Made by a program: the position numbers and the translations under genes
In this document: positions 21,713-36,700 of the stretch, piece by piece
Position numbering within the stretch: the first letter of the stretch is position 1
Layout of the letters: every line of letters begins with the position of its first letter
The notes under the pieces: generated by a model
What the model was told of the DNA's origin: nothing
The model's database searches: none
The model's input: the letters and a program-made list of their open reading frames with translations, nothing else
Assembly: GCA_022316685.1 (NCBI GenBank)
Contig: JAKJHU010000057.1
Span: forward strand, 1,116,001 to 1,180,000
Direction of reading: 5' to 3'
Source: Progne subis subis
Taxonomy: Eukaryota; Chordata; Aves; Passeriformes; Hirundinidae
Length of the DNA stretch: 64,000 nucleotides

Positions 21713-24700
21713 CTGAAGCAGAGAGTCAGTTTTCAAGTCAGTTTTATCACTGCATGCCACACAGAACTTTGCAAATGCAGACAATCTCTGTAACACTACA
21801 GTAAAAGCAAGAGATAGGGAAGTGCTGCGCTCTTATTTCTCAGTTTAAAACTTAGTCTGTCAATATGCATGAACAGTTAAACAATGCAAATTACTGGATA
21901 ATATTTTTTACTACCAGTAAAAAATGTGGTTCTGAAAATGGTTTTCAACAGACAAGTTGCAAGCTCTCTCACTGTAGTTTTAGAGAGGTAACGTGAGGGC
22001 CTGGGCCCTCTGTTTTGCGCTGAGAGGTTTTTGCTAATAAGGTCTTGAGTCGGTCCATATTCAACTCATGAATGAGTTCTAAAGGATCAACAAATAAATT
22101 TTTCTAATCTTGTATCTTCAGCATAAAAGACAGCCAAGAACTTTTCTCCATCCCAGACCACTTAACATTTACTTAGCTCACATCGTCAAATAAGATAGAA
22201 CAATACATCAGGAGTTACTTCAGCGAATTGGTGTCACACTCTAATGCTTGAGGATCTGTCACCATGTATTGGTATTGACTCCTGATTTAAAAATGGAAAT
22301 TGGAAAAAATTCTGTCTCTCCTTGCCCCGTGATGTTTCAACACAGGCTACATTTGGCCTAACACACACACAAAAATATCTTCCACCTGTATATCCAAAGA
22401 AATTTCTACACTAGTACAAAATACATGTTATTGGTGAATTTTTAATTAAAAAACATATTTTTTCTGTTTTCATGAATTTCTAATTTGCAAAATTATTCCA
22501 GTTGAATGCTATATTTTTGAAAGACTATCTATCAATAGTGTATATATCTTTCTGCTAAATTAATGCAGTCTTACAATAAAATGAATATCTTATTTCACCA
22601 ATAATACACCTCAATATGTACAATACTGGTATTTAAAACAAGGTAGTTTTATTGATACCAACAGAGTATAGCACCAAGGTTGCAGTGTCCAGTATTTTTC
22701 TCAGTGCCGCAGAAAAAAAAATCAGTTTAACAAAAACTTACAGTTTAATTCTTTAAATGTGCAATCATAATATTAACATTATTTTTTTCCAGTAAGAGGC
22801 ATATTTAATTTTAATACATTAATAGAAAAGCCTCCATTTTGAAAGACTAATGGAATAAGTGGAGAAAAGACAAATGAGGTAAAATTGGAGGAATACATGC
22901 CACAAGAGATGAAAAAAATCCTGAAATCCTGCCCCTCTTTTAGTCCCTATTCCCTTTGGCAGGGAATTTTTAGAGTTCAGATGTTTATATTACATCATCT
23001 GTATTTCTCCCAAATCCATATAAAGTAATCTAATAGATAGACACATAGCAATTAAGAAAGAGATAGACCATGCACACCAATGTAAGATAGAAAACTGATT
23101 CTCTTAGTGTAGATATTTAGGTGGTTTTTTTAACCTGTAACCTTAGTTTTAATACCTGACTTTCACACAACTGTGAATGTGTCCCCATCTATGTAGTGAC
23201 TATATAAATATTTCAGTGTGCATGCACATCTATGTGTCTGTCCATATGTAGTGCCCAGAACCTGGGAAAATGCAGGTGAACTTATTTATGGTAAATCTGA
23301 AGCATGCAATGGTTTTAAGAAGGCATTGAATGCCACATTCCAGAATATGAAAACTATATGATGCTTTTTCTTAAAAACATTGAATATGTTCTCTCATTCA
23401 TAAAATTTGGCACATAAAATTTTAAGTTGGTTAATTGTTCAAAACAATCCTGAAGATGGAAATCATGCAGAAGTATGGAGTACAAAGGATACAAGCCATT
23501 TATTCTAGCCTACAGATTGATAGGTTTGTGGTGGCTCGCTACTAGGTTTATTTACTACTTCTCATTGCAAGCTACCCACCATGTCAGTGTAGGCTCTGGG
23601 AATCCCGTTACTTCTACTTCCAAAGTTACTGGAGAACCTTCCATGACGGTTTTGTTAGACAGAAGCTGGGAGAAGTTAGGCGCCTGTCCAGTTAGGCTGG
23701 CCATGCTGTTCTTTTCTGAAGAACCTTTAATCTCTTCTCGGGTAACCATCTGCCTCTGACAGCTTCTGGTAGCGTCTGATTGAAACACGAAACCTGGGAA
23801 TGCATCAGGCAAGGCATGCAACCTGTCCTGGGGTTTAGTGCAATTATTCAAGGCATGCAATTTTTCTTGCATTTCTGCCATGCTTTTATGAAGTTCAAGG
23901 TGTTGTAAATGTGTTCTGCACATTTCACTCATCATGCTGTGTACTGGTTTGGCTTTTATAGGGCAGGAAGCGGTGCTAGTTTCAGATATTCCTTGTGAGC
24001 TACAAGTCAAAGGAGATACTGCTCTGACTTTTGGAACAGAATCTGTTAAAGGGATACAAAACTTTTCAAAGTGATCTGATGGGCTTTCCACTCTATTATT
24101 TCTAGCATCAGCAGAAGCAGAATTTGTTAAGAGGTCAGATGCTTCCATCCAGTTTTACAGTTCTAGTGGTTTTCTGCATTTGCAAGCTATAGGAACTGAC
24201 ATGCAGACTGTGAGAACTACAGCAGCACTGCTCTTCTAGCTCTGTTTCAGAATGTAAGAGGTTGGATTCTGGTGTCTCAGAAAGCGGTGGCAAAGAGATA
24301 TCATCAGGTGATATACACTCATATTCATCTCCGGAGGGTGTTTCTTCTGCCAGGAATTCAGTCTGTAAACTATCCTCTTTGGCTGAAGATGACAGCTCTG
24401 TATCTCGTGAAACAAGATCCTCACCAGCTGGACAGATAACTGAAATATCAGCCAATATATTCCTCTCCTCGAACTAGGAGAGGAAAGAAGTGAAAGGAAA
24501 GAAGAGAAAGAAAAACAAAGAGTTATCATTTAATACATCCTCTTGTCATGGAAAATCTAATAACAATATTTCTTCTAATTATACTTGATGTATTCTGAGA
24601 GGCAGAAAGAAATAGGGCAAAAGACAATTTGTCAGAAAAAAGTTGCAGCAGTTTACTGGAATTTCAAACTGCTCAAATAGATTTTAGAAAATATTATTAT

Positions 24701-27700
24701 AATTATTATAACAGTAAAAATGAAAGGAAAAGTACCTTTCCATAAACAAAGGGATACCTGTGGAATTCCTGTAGCTTCTGTTTATGTGAGCATTTGCAAG
24801 GGGAAGGTGGAGGAGGAGGAGGTGGCCTAATTACATCTAAATGGGACACAGTTATATACCGATAAAAATACATTAACAGCCAAGATGCTGGACTTGTTTC
24901 TTTGAAAAAGAGTTGTCAGTAATGCTCAGGAGTTAAATAATTAAGTCAACACATATATAACATTTTCCAAATTTTTTTTTTTCCCCCAGCTGTTAAAAGA
25001 TCCTCATAAATATTAAAAGAAAAACAATGTGAAAATTATTTTTATGTTAACTCGGATCCAGTAAAAAAAGTCCCTCTCATCATGTTTCAAAGAGAATTGA
25101 GTGAGGTATAAGTGCATTAATTTTAATCATAAAGCATCAAAGACAGTTATCTGCTTGTGCTTTGTTAATTACTCCTCTGCCTCTTGATTTTTGTATGACT
25201 GCAATCACATATTCAGATTGATTTCATTTGTGCAAAGGCTTTCAGCAAGGGTGTGCACAAAGCTACTTAAGCTACTCTCTCACTGCTGAGTTCTATACAA
25301 AAATATGTAATCTACTAAGCAGTGTTTCCTTATAACCTACAAACTGCCCACTCATATAAATTGGGTGATACACTGAATTTCATTGCTTTCCCAAAGAGGT
25401 CTCTTTGGCAGTAACCAGTACAAGACTGCGGTGGTATATTTGTTTCGGTTTTCTTTTTGCTTTACTGCTCTAAATACAATCTAACGATTAGTGCAAATTT
25501 TTTTAAAAAAACCCAGAAGTAATAGAACCTCATATGTGCCCTGGTCCTTTAGACATGTTAGTTTTAATATAGATGCTTTTCCAAGTTATTACATTTGTTA
25601 TTTCAAAGCAGTATGATTCATGCCAGATTTATGAAGAAATAAATGACTGGAAGAAGGCTGGGATTTTACTGTGTCTATTTTACAATTCTATTAAACAATT
25701 CAATTCAGCAGTAAGATGAAGTTCAAGTTTTACTATAAAAGTGTTTCCCACAAGCAATCCCCGATGAACTCTGACCTCTGAAGAGATGGAAAAAAGACAT
25801 GGGGAAAATGCTTTGGAAAAGAATGACAGGTGAGCCATGAGTGAGCAAGCTGCCAGACAGGCTTTGGCAGCATGGGACCAAAAAAGGAGGAGGAGCAGTG
25901 TGCCATGAGAAAGTCTAGCACACTTTTTAAATAGTTATATTTAAAGCAAATTTAAACAGGAAAAGCAGTTTGCAGAAGTACAGACGAAATTAGAGATTGC
26001 TGGACCACTGAACGAAGCTCTAGTGAGATAAACCTGCTACTTCTTTAAGTGAAGTATGGAGTGATGAAAAGGGTAGAGGCATCACAGTTGCCACAATCCT
26101 CATATGATATTTGCTGTTTTGCATACCCTTGACTTCTCTCCTTGGCAGCTGAGACTCGGTCTGATGAGGACTGACAAAGCTGTGGCTTAGCAAAATAAAG
26201 CTATGGACATCTGCTGAGGTGATTCTCCTGAGGGACGCTCTTTGGAGCAGGCACAAAATTTTGAGTGCAATCTGGGCTCCAAGTCAATGCTGAAACCCCC
26301 ACTGACTTGGAACGGAGGTAAGGAAATTAATTAGGTTTAATTTTGGCTCATCAGCAGATTACAGGACATGTATTAAATTGAAGGGAATGATATTAGACTT
26401 TCTACAAAACATCACCGTTTAATAACTTGCAGTATTTTTCTATGTTATGAGTTTGCAAAATGGAATTTTTAGATTTCTAAGTCTGTTACCAATGGGTCCT
26501 ACCTTTCTAAGGACTTCAATATACTACTGGCCACTCCAATTCATCAGACTATTTTACAGAGCAAATTATTAAATTTACATCCAGGATCCCAAGCCTTCAA
26601 AATATTCTTTAAACTAAAGTAATTAATCTCAGAAAAGATAGGTCTGGCTTTGCTTTGTCTGTATTTCTAAGATTTCATTTATTGATTGATTATTTGGAAA
26701 CTTTCATATTCTTTTATTGCATATCCATGAATAAAAGATGTTTGCCTGTTTGGATTTTTATCATTGCAAAAGCATACTCAGTCTTGTCTTATCTGTTGTG
26801 AATTGTCCTCAACACGGATGCGATCCCTGCTTTGGATTGTTTATGATCGCTGATGCAGAGAATCCTGGCAACTGAAATGGAACTCAAGTGTTTTGAGATG
26901 AGGATAAAGATGATTATTTGATGGTGAATTCTATTATTTCGTCTATAGTGTCATACAAATTTGAAAGCAAATGATATTTGACATGATGCCCTACTGAACT
27001 ACTGACAGCTGCAGTTGTGTTCCATCATTGCTTCTCTGTTTTCTGTTACTCACACACTTTTTAAACTGAATCAATGTGCTTGTTTTGTCAGGTTTTTCGT
27101 AATACTGTAAATGAAAATATAATCAAAGCTTACCAATACAAAAATGGTCCTCACTTTTGATACACAGTAAATTAAGGAGTAGAATTCCTTTCACAATACA
27201 GTGATGCCCACCAATCTGATTAAATGTAAATTGATATGAACAACACATACCTGTTTAGTGCCTGTAGGAGACAGAGTACTGCTTCTCTTCTCAGCAACAC
27301 TTTCTGAATTTAGCAAGCAATTCACCTGGTACCATCTGAAAGAAAAATATTTTTAAATCCCACCCTTTTCCTGATTAAGACCTTAATGATTCAAAAAATA
27401 ATCATCATTTCCACCACTATTTACTCTGAATTCTGAGCTATGCTTCTCTCATAGAATATTACTTATAAATCTAATATTTTCCTAACTTGTATTTAGGCAT
27501 CATAGAAACAATAGGGCTCTGGATATACTATCAGAAGTCTCCACTACTACTTCCTATATTCCCTTAAGTTTTATTTTTAAAGGAGAGAGTTCAAGAAGAA
27601 ATTCTTTTTTTCAAAAAAGAGTAATGGTCACAAAGAGGACCTCTACATTAAGAATACTGTGGCAATAGGACCAGAGGAAAATTGGTGAAAGGTTTAGGGA

Positions 27701-30700
27701 GGGAATAGCTTTTAGAAAAGATCATGAGATATACAGGCATGTTAAAAAAAAATTGCTAGAAAACAAATATTCATAGGGAAGAATATGGGGATTGGATAGA
27801 AAGGAAAGGGGTAACAAAATTACTGAAAAACAGTTGACCAAGGCTACGGTGGTAACATCCATCCAAATGGAGGCTTTAAGACTGAAAAACAAGGACCTTT
27901 CTAGCAATGCACAGAGCCTTTTAAGAAAGAGTTCTAGTTATTAAAGAACCCAATTAACTGAATTAACCTGCTGCTTTTGCTCCACTTCTTTAACAGCCTC
28001 ACGTGCTTCTTGACCGTTTCTTTCTTCTTTCTTAACAGTAATCAGCTCTTCAGAAAAATCAACTTTCTGCCATGTGAAGAGAAAATTAAGTAAGTTTGTT
28101 CACAATAGAAGGTAGGAATTGTTAGCTACACACTGACTTATGCTCCGTACAACAGAGAAAACACCAAAGTGAAAATCTGTCATCAGCCCAGGTGTAAATT
28201 GCTTAGGGCAAAAAAAATGCAGCAAAACCCAATTAATTCATTCTTGGACAAGCAATGACAACATTTTTTGAATCTGACAGGATCTTTTCTGAGGCAGGGA
28301 AACTACAGAAGACTAGAATTCTTCAGTATATAAGACTGAATAATTTCAGTGGCTAATTGAGAATCTGAGGAATATTAACCAATTCATACACAGGCTAAGT
28401 AAGGGAGAAGAAAGGATTAAGTAACACTGTTATAAGAAAAAAGAGAATAAAAAATTCAGAAGAAATATCATGATTGCAGGAAAACAGTTCTAGGGAGGAA
28501 AGAAAATTTGTGACTCTCTATGATCATTGTTTTTTTTAAAGGTGGGAAGGGAAGAATATAGTCTAAGCATAAAACATAGCATAACAGAAAACTGGATAAC
28601 CATAATGTATTTAATGAAGACTTGATAAATCCTTTGAAACTGTCATGGAAGAATTCCACAGATTTCAAAGAATGTAATAGTGACACAAGATAAAGAAAGC
28701 AAAAAGCTTTATAGTTACAGTTTGGTGTCTTCCATATCTTTAGCTGCCCAACCAAAAGTTATAGTCTTAAACAAGTTTCTTATGAGAAAGTGCTGCATTA
28801 TTAATTTTCCATTCCATCAATGAACAAGTGAAAAATTCCATGTAATCTTTTCAGTCTATTTTTTTTTTTTAAGAAGAAAAAGTAGTCTTTAATTTCGTAC
28901 TTGAAAAATAAAAAATCCAACTTTTTTTCTGGCATTCAGCAGCCATATAAAACTAGGAAAGATTATGAAATTCATTTCCTCTTAATTTTTCATGTCTTAA
29001 AAATAACAGGAAGTGAAACACAATTTATAGTCATTCTATTCCATACAGATGGCACATGTCTGTATAGATAGTTTGCTGAATTATTTATTCCTCATAAGAT
29101 ACAGACATTGACTATTAACATATTCTGGAAATGTTCAATAACAATATGAGTTTTTAAATCTCAGAATTCTACATGATGCAAAAAACCCCCCCTTTTCCAT
29201 TTAAAATAGTTGCAGAACTATATTGTAAAAAAATTCAACAATTTTATGGAAATTAGTCAAAATAAGGTAGTAAAATCAGTTTGAAAATCCACTTGTCCTT
29301 GAAAAGATCATGCAATGTTGCTCTAGAAAAGATGAAAGGCTCAAGCCCTCTTCTGACAGAACCTGGGACTATTACGCACAACAATATTTGTGAAATACAC
29401 AAATGGGAAGGAGAATGGGCATTTATGTTGAGGTTTCAATATGGTCACAGTGAAAGACAAAGCCTTCTTGCCATTCACCTAATGACCTTTGGAATTCATT
29501 TATATTTTTGGCAATTCTTACTGCTTTAGGTGTATTAATGGACAATTTGAGTGTTTGTCAATTTTATAGTATAATTCCATCAATGAAAAGTGAAACAACA
29601 TTCAGTACCAACAGCTGCGGGATATTTAAGCTCCTTAATTTTTCCACCTTCACAGAAGAATTAACTCATCAGCTGCTGCTGCATGCAGGAGATTTTTCAG
29701 ATATTACTTTGAGAATGGAGGGGGGTAGAGCAGACAGAGTCTTAATTATCTACCCCTATCACCTGTCTTCCGTAAGTCCTCCTCAGCTAATATGTTACAT
29801 TTAATTGCATCTACAGCAGTTTACCAGAACATGAAACTAGAAATGCTGCTGTCAAATATTTATGTAAAAAGCAAGGCTTTTAAACTCAAATTACTTTGGC
29901 TTTAACACAACTGGTTTTTCAGGATGTCTTTTCCAAGAGGGAGCCAAGTGAGGTTGGTTGGCATTTTGTAGCTCTAGCAGTTAACTATATAAAATATCAA
30001 AGGAAGAAAAAGCATGGAAAAAAAAAAAAAAAAAAGTATTCATCTAGATACTCAAAGAAAATTCAACATTTTCTCCTAAAGGTTTCTTGAAAGGAGTAAC
30101 AGTTCTGAAAGAACCAAAGAAAAAGAAACTTAAAAGCATTTTGTGCCCAAAAATGTAGCATTTCATTGATTGGTCACAATCATTACCTAAAGTAGCAGAA
30201 AAGTGAATAATTAAGAAGTAATTCATGCTACCATAGATGACCCTCAGCTAAAATCACTGATTCAGACACTAAGCAAGATAAATCGATGCAGCAATACGTT
30301 CTCCAGTTTAAAAAAATATACCTTTATCTCCGTAAGTTCTCTCAGAGATCTACACAACCCATCAACAGAACTCATGATTTCTTCATACTTTAATACAATT
30401 TTTTCAACATACTTCTTTCCTTCTTCGATACCTACAAAGGCAAAACAGTACAAAAGCAAAACAGAATGCCTCAAACAGACACCAATCTGTGTAATTTGTT
30501 ACCCCAAGGTACTACAATAAACACATTTTTCTGTGTTTCATTTTGCTCGAGAAATTCTGTCATTACACTAATGTGTTTTCCCAGCTTGTGCTGGGAAACT
30601 TGAGATGAGTCCTCCTAGTTTCTGCAGGTCTTCTCTCTGGTCAGTAATGCTTTTTTAAAAGATGCTGACCTCATGTAGTGTCCCCTAAACTCATTGCCAC

Positions 30701-33700
30701 ATTATACAACTAGGAGGAACTTAGACCCCTGTTATAAGAAATGCAAAACAAAGGCAGGATGGAGAAGATTTTCCCATGTAATTACTTAAAGGACACCAAG
30801 CAACTTCTTTCCCCTGGTGTTCCTAATCAGTTGTTGTCAAAAATCTGTTCTGTCATCTCCATTCCTCCAGATAGGAATGCTTAAATTATTGAGTATTCTT
30901 AAAAAATGAAAAAGAAAGAGAAGAAAAAAGAAATTATCTGTATTCTCTAAATATTCTTTCCAATAAATTAAGAGGAATTTAAAAGCCCAGTTTGACTGTT
31001 GAAATTTTTTAGCTTTACTACTTGAAATTGATAGGCCACACAAAATCCCTGTATGTTTGGATTGTCACTCCAATTCTGGATAAAATAACTTTAAGAAGTA
31101 TGTAAAACTTACAAGTAGGAAAAAAATAGCAAAATACAAAATTTTTTTACTTTCATTTCTTTTTGGTCAACAATGTTCCAAATGAATACAATTGCAAATA
31201 CAGTATCTAAACAGCAGTCTACATTATTTGCTAATAAAAATTTGGCAATGAAATCCTACCAGTTATTCATAGTTATAACATAAAAAATTAATTGAGCACT
31301 GAGGTATATCATTATAATAGCCTCAGGCTTCAAAGGCTTGCCAGTTATAAGAGAGCTTAAGCTGTGAAATCTTAACTCCGAACTCATGAGTACTGCAAGG
31401 ACATTTTGATTTCAAGGTGAACTCAGGCTGTATACAGAAAACTAAGTAAATACCGGACTGCTGAGTATTTTCATATTTTTACATTTTGTAAATATTTGTT
31501 CTGAAATCCTTCGCCTCTTCCAATCAATACTTTAAACCAACATTTATTTTTAAAAATTCACCGGGTTTTCTTCTTAAAATGAACAAGTCTAGGAGTCTGC
31601 TTACTTCCATCTCAAGCATTTTGCCCCCACAGTACATTACCAGATATCTCCTCACCATATAACCGTCTAGCAAGGTCCAGAATCTCCTGAATTTTTACTT
31701 CTTGTTGAGGCACGGCAGGTTCAATAAACTTATTGAATTGCTTATAGAGAGTCTCTATTGCTTCTCTTGTTTTGCATTCTGCAGAGTAGTTGCCAACTCT
31801 AATCACTGTCGCACTCACATCTTCAAACCAAAATTGACACTGGGGGACAAAAAAACTTGCATTGTAATGGATTACTCTCTGCAGTTCAAGATGATGTAGA
31901 ATAGACAGGAGTATTCTTAGACTTTCCATAATCAGTGGCATACAGTGTGTCCTAAATATTCTGACTTTAATTTAACATGAAAAATATTTGTTCATTACTA
32001 CTGGTGCTTCAAGCATTGATGGCTGTTAAATTTTCATTAAACACTAGGACCACGCTCATCTCAAAAGCATGGTGAGGTTATTATTTAATGGTTCTGCAAA
32101 GACATGTTTTATTTCTGAGTTCTTTCTGCTTTGTATATCAATTCACTAATTTCAAAAACTTCATGTTATGACCTCAGTTATAGCTGTGTAAGAGCAGAAG
32201 GCTTCTTTAATGTACTAGCAGACAGGGCTTTTGGTCTCAGCAACCACTAAAATCACCAGGAATCTTTCTACCGACAAGAATGAGCTTTAGAACATACCCA
32301 TAAGAAACATCTTTGGTCAACAATACTCAGACTAGGACACAATTTGGCGTTCGCTCAGAACCACCAGTATTGCATCATTACAGGAAGTGGCTAAAAATCA
32401 CCATTTCTTGCCACTGTTGAAACCAGCATTCAAGACTGTGCCAATTTGGGGAAAGAAGTGTTGAGTAAAAGTGATAGTTGACACTGAGTTAAAAAAAAAA
32501 AAAAAATAGCTTTAGGAAATAATTTACTTCTGTTAAGTAAGTGGGGAGTTTGAAAATGTAAATGTTCAACAAATGTTAACAAATCGTTTTTCTAATGGCG
32601 CATGCAAGAACACATTGATCAGGTCACTGGACACTGAAAACATCTCTTTAACAAAACTTTAGTATTGTGATTCATCATTTAGGGAATTTGTCACACACTT
32701 AGATCCCTTTGGAGATAAGAACAATGTTATTTCTAAAAATAAACAGTGATGACTAAAATAAGCTTCTCCCATGGCAAAGCACCAACACAATATAGCAAGA
32801 AGGAAAATACTGTTATAATACTGTCACAAATGTTTTTTCTTTTAAAAAAGACAATGCATGAGACAGTCCTCAGACATATTAAAATAAAGTTATGGAAATG
32901 TCCAATAGGAAAGCTGTAGTTCAGAAAAAAATATTATCGATATATTTAAAAATTTAGTTTATTAAAAAAAGGATCCTTCTATTATGGAACTGAGTACTTT
33001 ACATTTCATAAACCACAGTGGACATGAGACAGTCCTCAGACATATTAAAATAAAGTTATGGAAATGTCCAATAGGAAAGCTGCAGTTCAGAAAAAAAAAT
33101 TATAGATATATTTAAAAATTTAGTCTATTAAAAAAAGGATCCTTCTATTATGGAACTGAGTACTTTACATTTCATAAACCACAGTGGATACTGTGATAAC
33201 CTACCTCTCATAATTTCATGGCTACAAAAGAGGACTTTGTGGCACTTTCTGTGTTGCCTCAGAGCTTACTTAGAGAAAATGAGCTCAGAAGTATGATCAT
33301 AGACATGCTGAATGACTGTGAAAATCATATGCCATATGGAGGTGGAGACCCCAGCAGCATGAATATCGCCACAGTGCACATTTATTTTCCCTTTCACTGC
33401 AAATTTAGAAAGAAACAATTTAAAAAACCCCAACTTTTAAACCAATTTATTACTTTTGTAAAGTACAGATTAACCTTGAGATAGTTAAAGCACTTTTATC
33501 TATTGCTGTCCTGGATCATTATAGCCACAGTGGAGATGTCAAATTTACTAGTACCTCTTTCATCATCTGTTGCAGATGCTCCATGAGATCCAGGTTTTGC
33601 TTGTAATCTTCCACAACCATGTTAAAATCATTCAGCTGTTTTTGTAAGTCACTGATTGAGCCCAAGAGAACTTGAACTTTAGCATTAGGTTCATTTGTGA

Positions 33701-36700
33701 AAGGGTCAATGACTTTCTTTTCTAAATTATCCATCTTCTTTTTAAGAATCTGTTTAAAAGACATAGCAATGTTAAATACTGCAACAAAATGTTTCTATTT
33801 TTAGAAAATTAACATTAAAAAAGCAGGGGGAAACCATAAAAACATTTTTCTTGTCCTAAGTTTTAAAAATTACAAGCTGTTCTTTCAAAAAGCAAAGGAA
33901 ATTGGAGGGCCTCTGCATAGCTGATTAAAATTGATATAAATTATGTTTATTAAAGATAAAATTGAACTAATATTTCCAGTTTGAAAAAACACAAATATCT
34001 GTAGTAATAAAACATGGGCATGCATGACTTGCAACTAAAAAGGCCATTGAAGGAAGAGTTTCTGGCGAATGCAAAGAATGGGAGAGGCTGATCAACTCCA
34101 GGCAATGCATACAGCCAAAGGCTCTGAAGAAAATAGTTCATCTTACATGATGAAATCAGAAAGACAAGAGAGTAGCTTGATGCAAGACATGATTATTTTG
34201 GGTTTCTTTAAGGAGGAGAAAGACTAGGTCAACACAATAGAGGCAAGAAGAGGAAAAGATTAAACTGAAGAATAATGGCATATTAATGGAGTGAAGTCAG
34301 GAATTGAGTTAACATAATTTCACTGAAGTGGTAGAATAACAGGAATAAAACAGCGAAAAATGTCTCAGTCAGTGACAGACAGGGAAGATATAATGAGAAA
34401 AGTAAGAAATGCACAATACATTTTGTAACGTGCCAGTCTCCTGTGATGTGTTTGGCATAAGCTAAGTAATTCAACAGCTGAAGCCTTTACTAAGGCTAGA
34501 ATTTCTATTACCTGTAGCTTCTCTGCATATGTATCAACTTGCTGAATCTGTATTTTAAGTACTTTCATATTTCGAGCTTTTTCAGTTTTCTTCATATAGT
34601 TAAACTTCAAATTATTGAATTTCTTTTTGAGGTCCTTAAATGATTCTCTGAGCTGCAACATATTTGTAAACATTTTTATTAGTAAAAAAATAAATAAGCA
34701 CATGTCAATTTAAGTTTCTTCAAGAGCTGTTTATGGCACAATTTAAACACTGAAAATTTAATACAGAAAATAGTAATATTAAGCCATCTCATAAAGCATC
34801 CTTACTTCCTCAGAATTTCTTTACAGTAATGGAAACTCATAATCTTGCTAAATCAATATTTTTGCATTCTGAATGAAAAAATACTGTCTCCAGAATAACT
34901 GGGGAAAAAAAAAAAAAAAAAAAAAAAAGAGAGAAAGAAAAAAGGATGAGATTATTAGATTATTGCTCAGACAATCTACAAAAAATTCCTGTCCAGGACA
35001 TTCCACTGCTTTTAACTAAAAGTAGATGCCCTTCACATACTTTAGTCCATTTAGTAGAAATGGTAGCCATGTAAATGTCCCATTCCTCATCCCGTTCTCA
35101 AAAGTCCTGCTTCTGAAAAGAAGTTATAAAATGATGTGGGCGTAATTTTATACACTGTGCAAGTCCAAGCATCTTAGCACCTTTATTCATAGCATACAAA
35201 GAGGAATACAGCTTTTTGCAGGATCAAGATGAAGACCGTCTGGCCACCCAACTTTCAAATAACTGAGAGATCCTGCCTAGCAGACACAGAAACCTCACCT
35301 AACTACTGCTAGAGGTATGGTGTGAGAATACTTTCACCAGTCAGCATCAACTTGGTGCAGCAAGCCCTACATTAGGGAAAACTATTCTTACAATAATATC
35401 AATTAAAATGAACTAGTAGGTCCAATCCACGCCTTTCACGACTTTTCAGATGAACTCATACCAGCTACCTGCTATTCGATCTAGTTATATTAAACTTGTT
35501 CTAAAAGTCTTTTTTTTCTTTTTTTTTTTTTTTTAATTAGATGGAATATAACTACACTTTCTTTAATCTACAGAAAATATATTATAGTGCCAGAATGATA
35601 GGAATTACAATGATGAAGTTCTAGAAATATGCAATTTCATACACACATATGAATCAGATGCATTGCCAATTTATCAGAAAGAGTTTTATACACATCAAAA
35701 GGAAAAGCCATATATTATGAACATAATTTTAAGCCCAGTGTTTATTTACCATGGGAACTAGTTATATTTTAGGGTTGTTTATTCTTTATCTTTTGTTTTC
35801 AAATTATGTTTCCTTTATTATGGTTTTATGACTGGGTCTTTAATAAACCATATGGCATTTTTTTCATTATCAATTTTATATAAATAAGCATATCAAAACC
35901 ATTTAGATAAACCATTGTTCAAGGCCTATGAAAATTTTAAACATAATTTTCCTTATATTTTTTCTCTGAAAGCTATGCAACTTACAATTTTATTTACAAC
36001 TTTAAAAACTCCTTTCAGATATTACTGTTACATTTTAATTTCTTTAAACAAGAGAAAAAAGAATCAGACAAGTATAAAACCTGCTTAAAATCAGTACTAT
36101 TTTAATTATTTTGCAATTCCATGGTCACATTTTCAAATTATTTGTAATTAATTAATAAAATTCAAAACAGAAGAATATAAAAATTATCAAAACAATATTG
36201 ATTTTAAGAATTTCAGATCCTTTAGGTAGATAATATTTTGCTTTTAGGATAATGTATAATAATAATATATAAATAAGTTGTGTAAAATATATTTATTTAA
36301 AAACACGGCTATAAAGAAAAGCAGAAGTTCTCATGCTTTAGGATCTGTTACTCCAGTCGCACAAATAGAAAGAACTTACTTAATTAGTGCTAAGAAGTTC
36401 AGGTCACATCCCCAATTGGATATCTAAATATGTATTTGAAGCTTTTTTAATATTAAAAAAATCCTACAGACTTCACCCTGGCCTCCTTCCTGCCAAAGAA
36501 TCCAGGGAGTAATGAAGGCTTATTTTGCAGCTACTGTTATTGGAACAGCTAACAATCAATCATTATTATTATATACTAATGTTAATCCATCAAGGGATAT
36601 ATTTTTCATTTTCATTTCATCTAGTGGGATGTTGCCACATTATTTCAGCAGTGTATAAACAGATGGTGCTCACTCAGTGTAATGGAAAGGAAGGGAATTC

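Noticed and set aside
24778..24837. Poly-proline codons as part of the CCDC141 microexon
   Set aside because: Acceptors that would include them do not match the phase-0 upstream exon. The tract works better as a pyrimidine tract.
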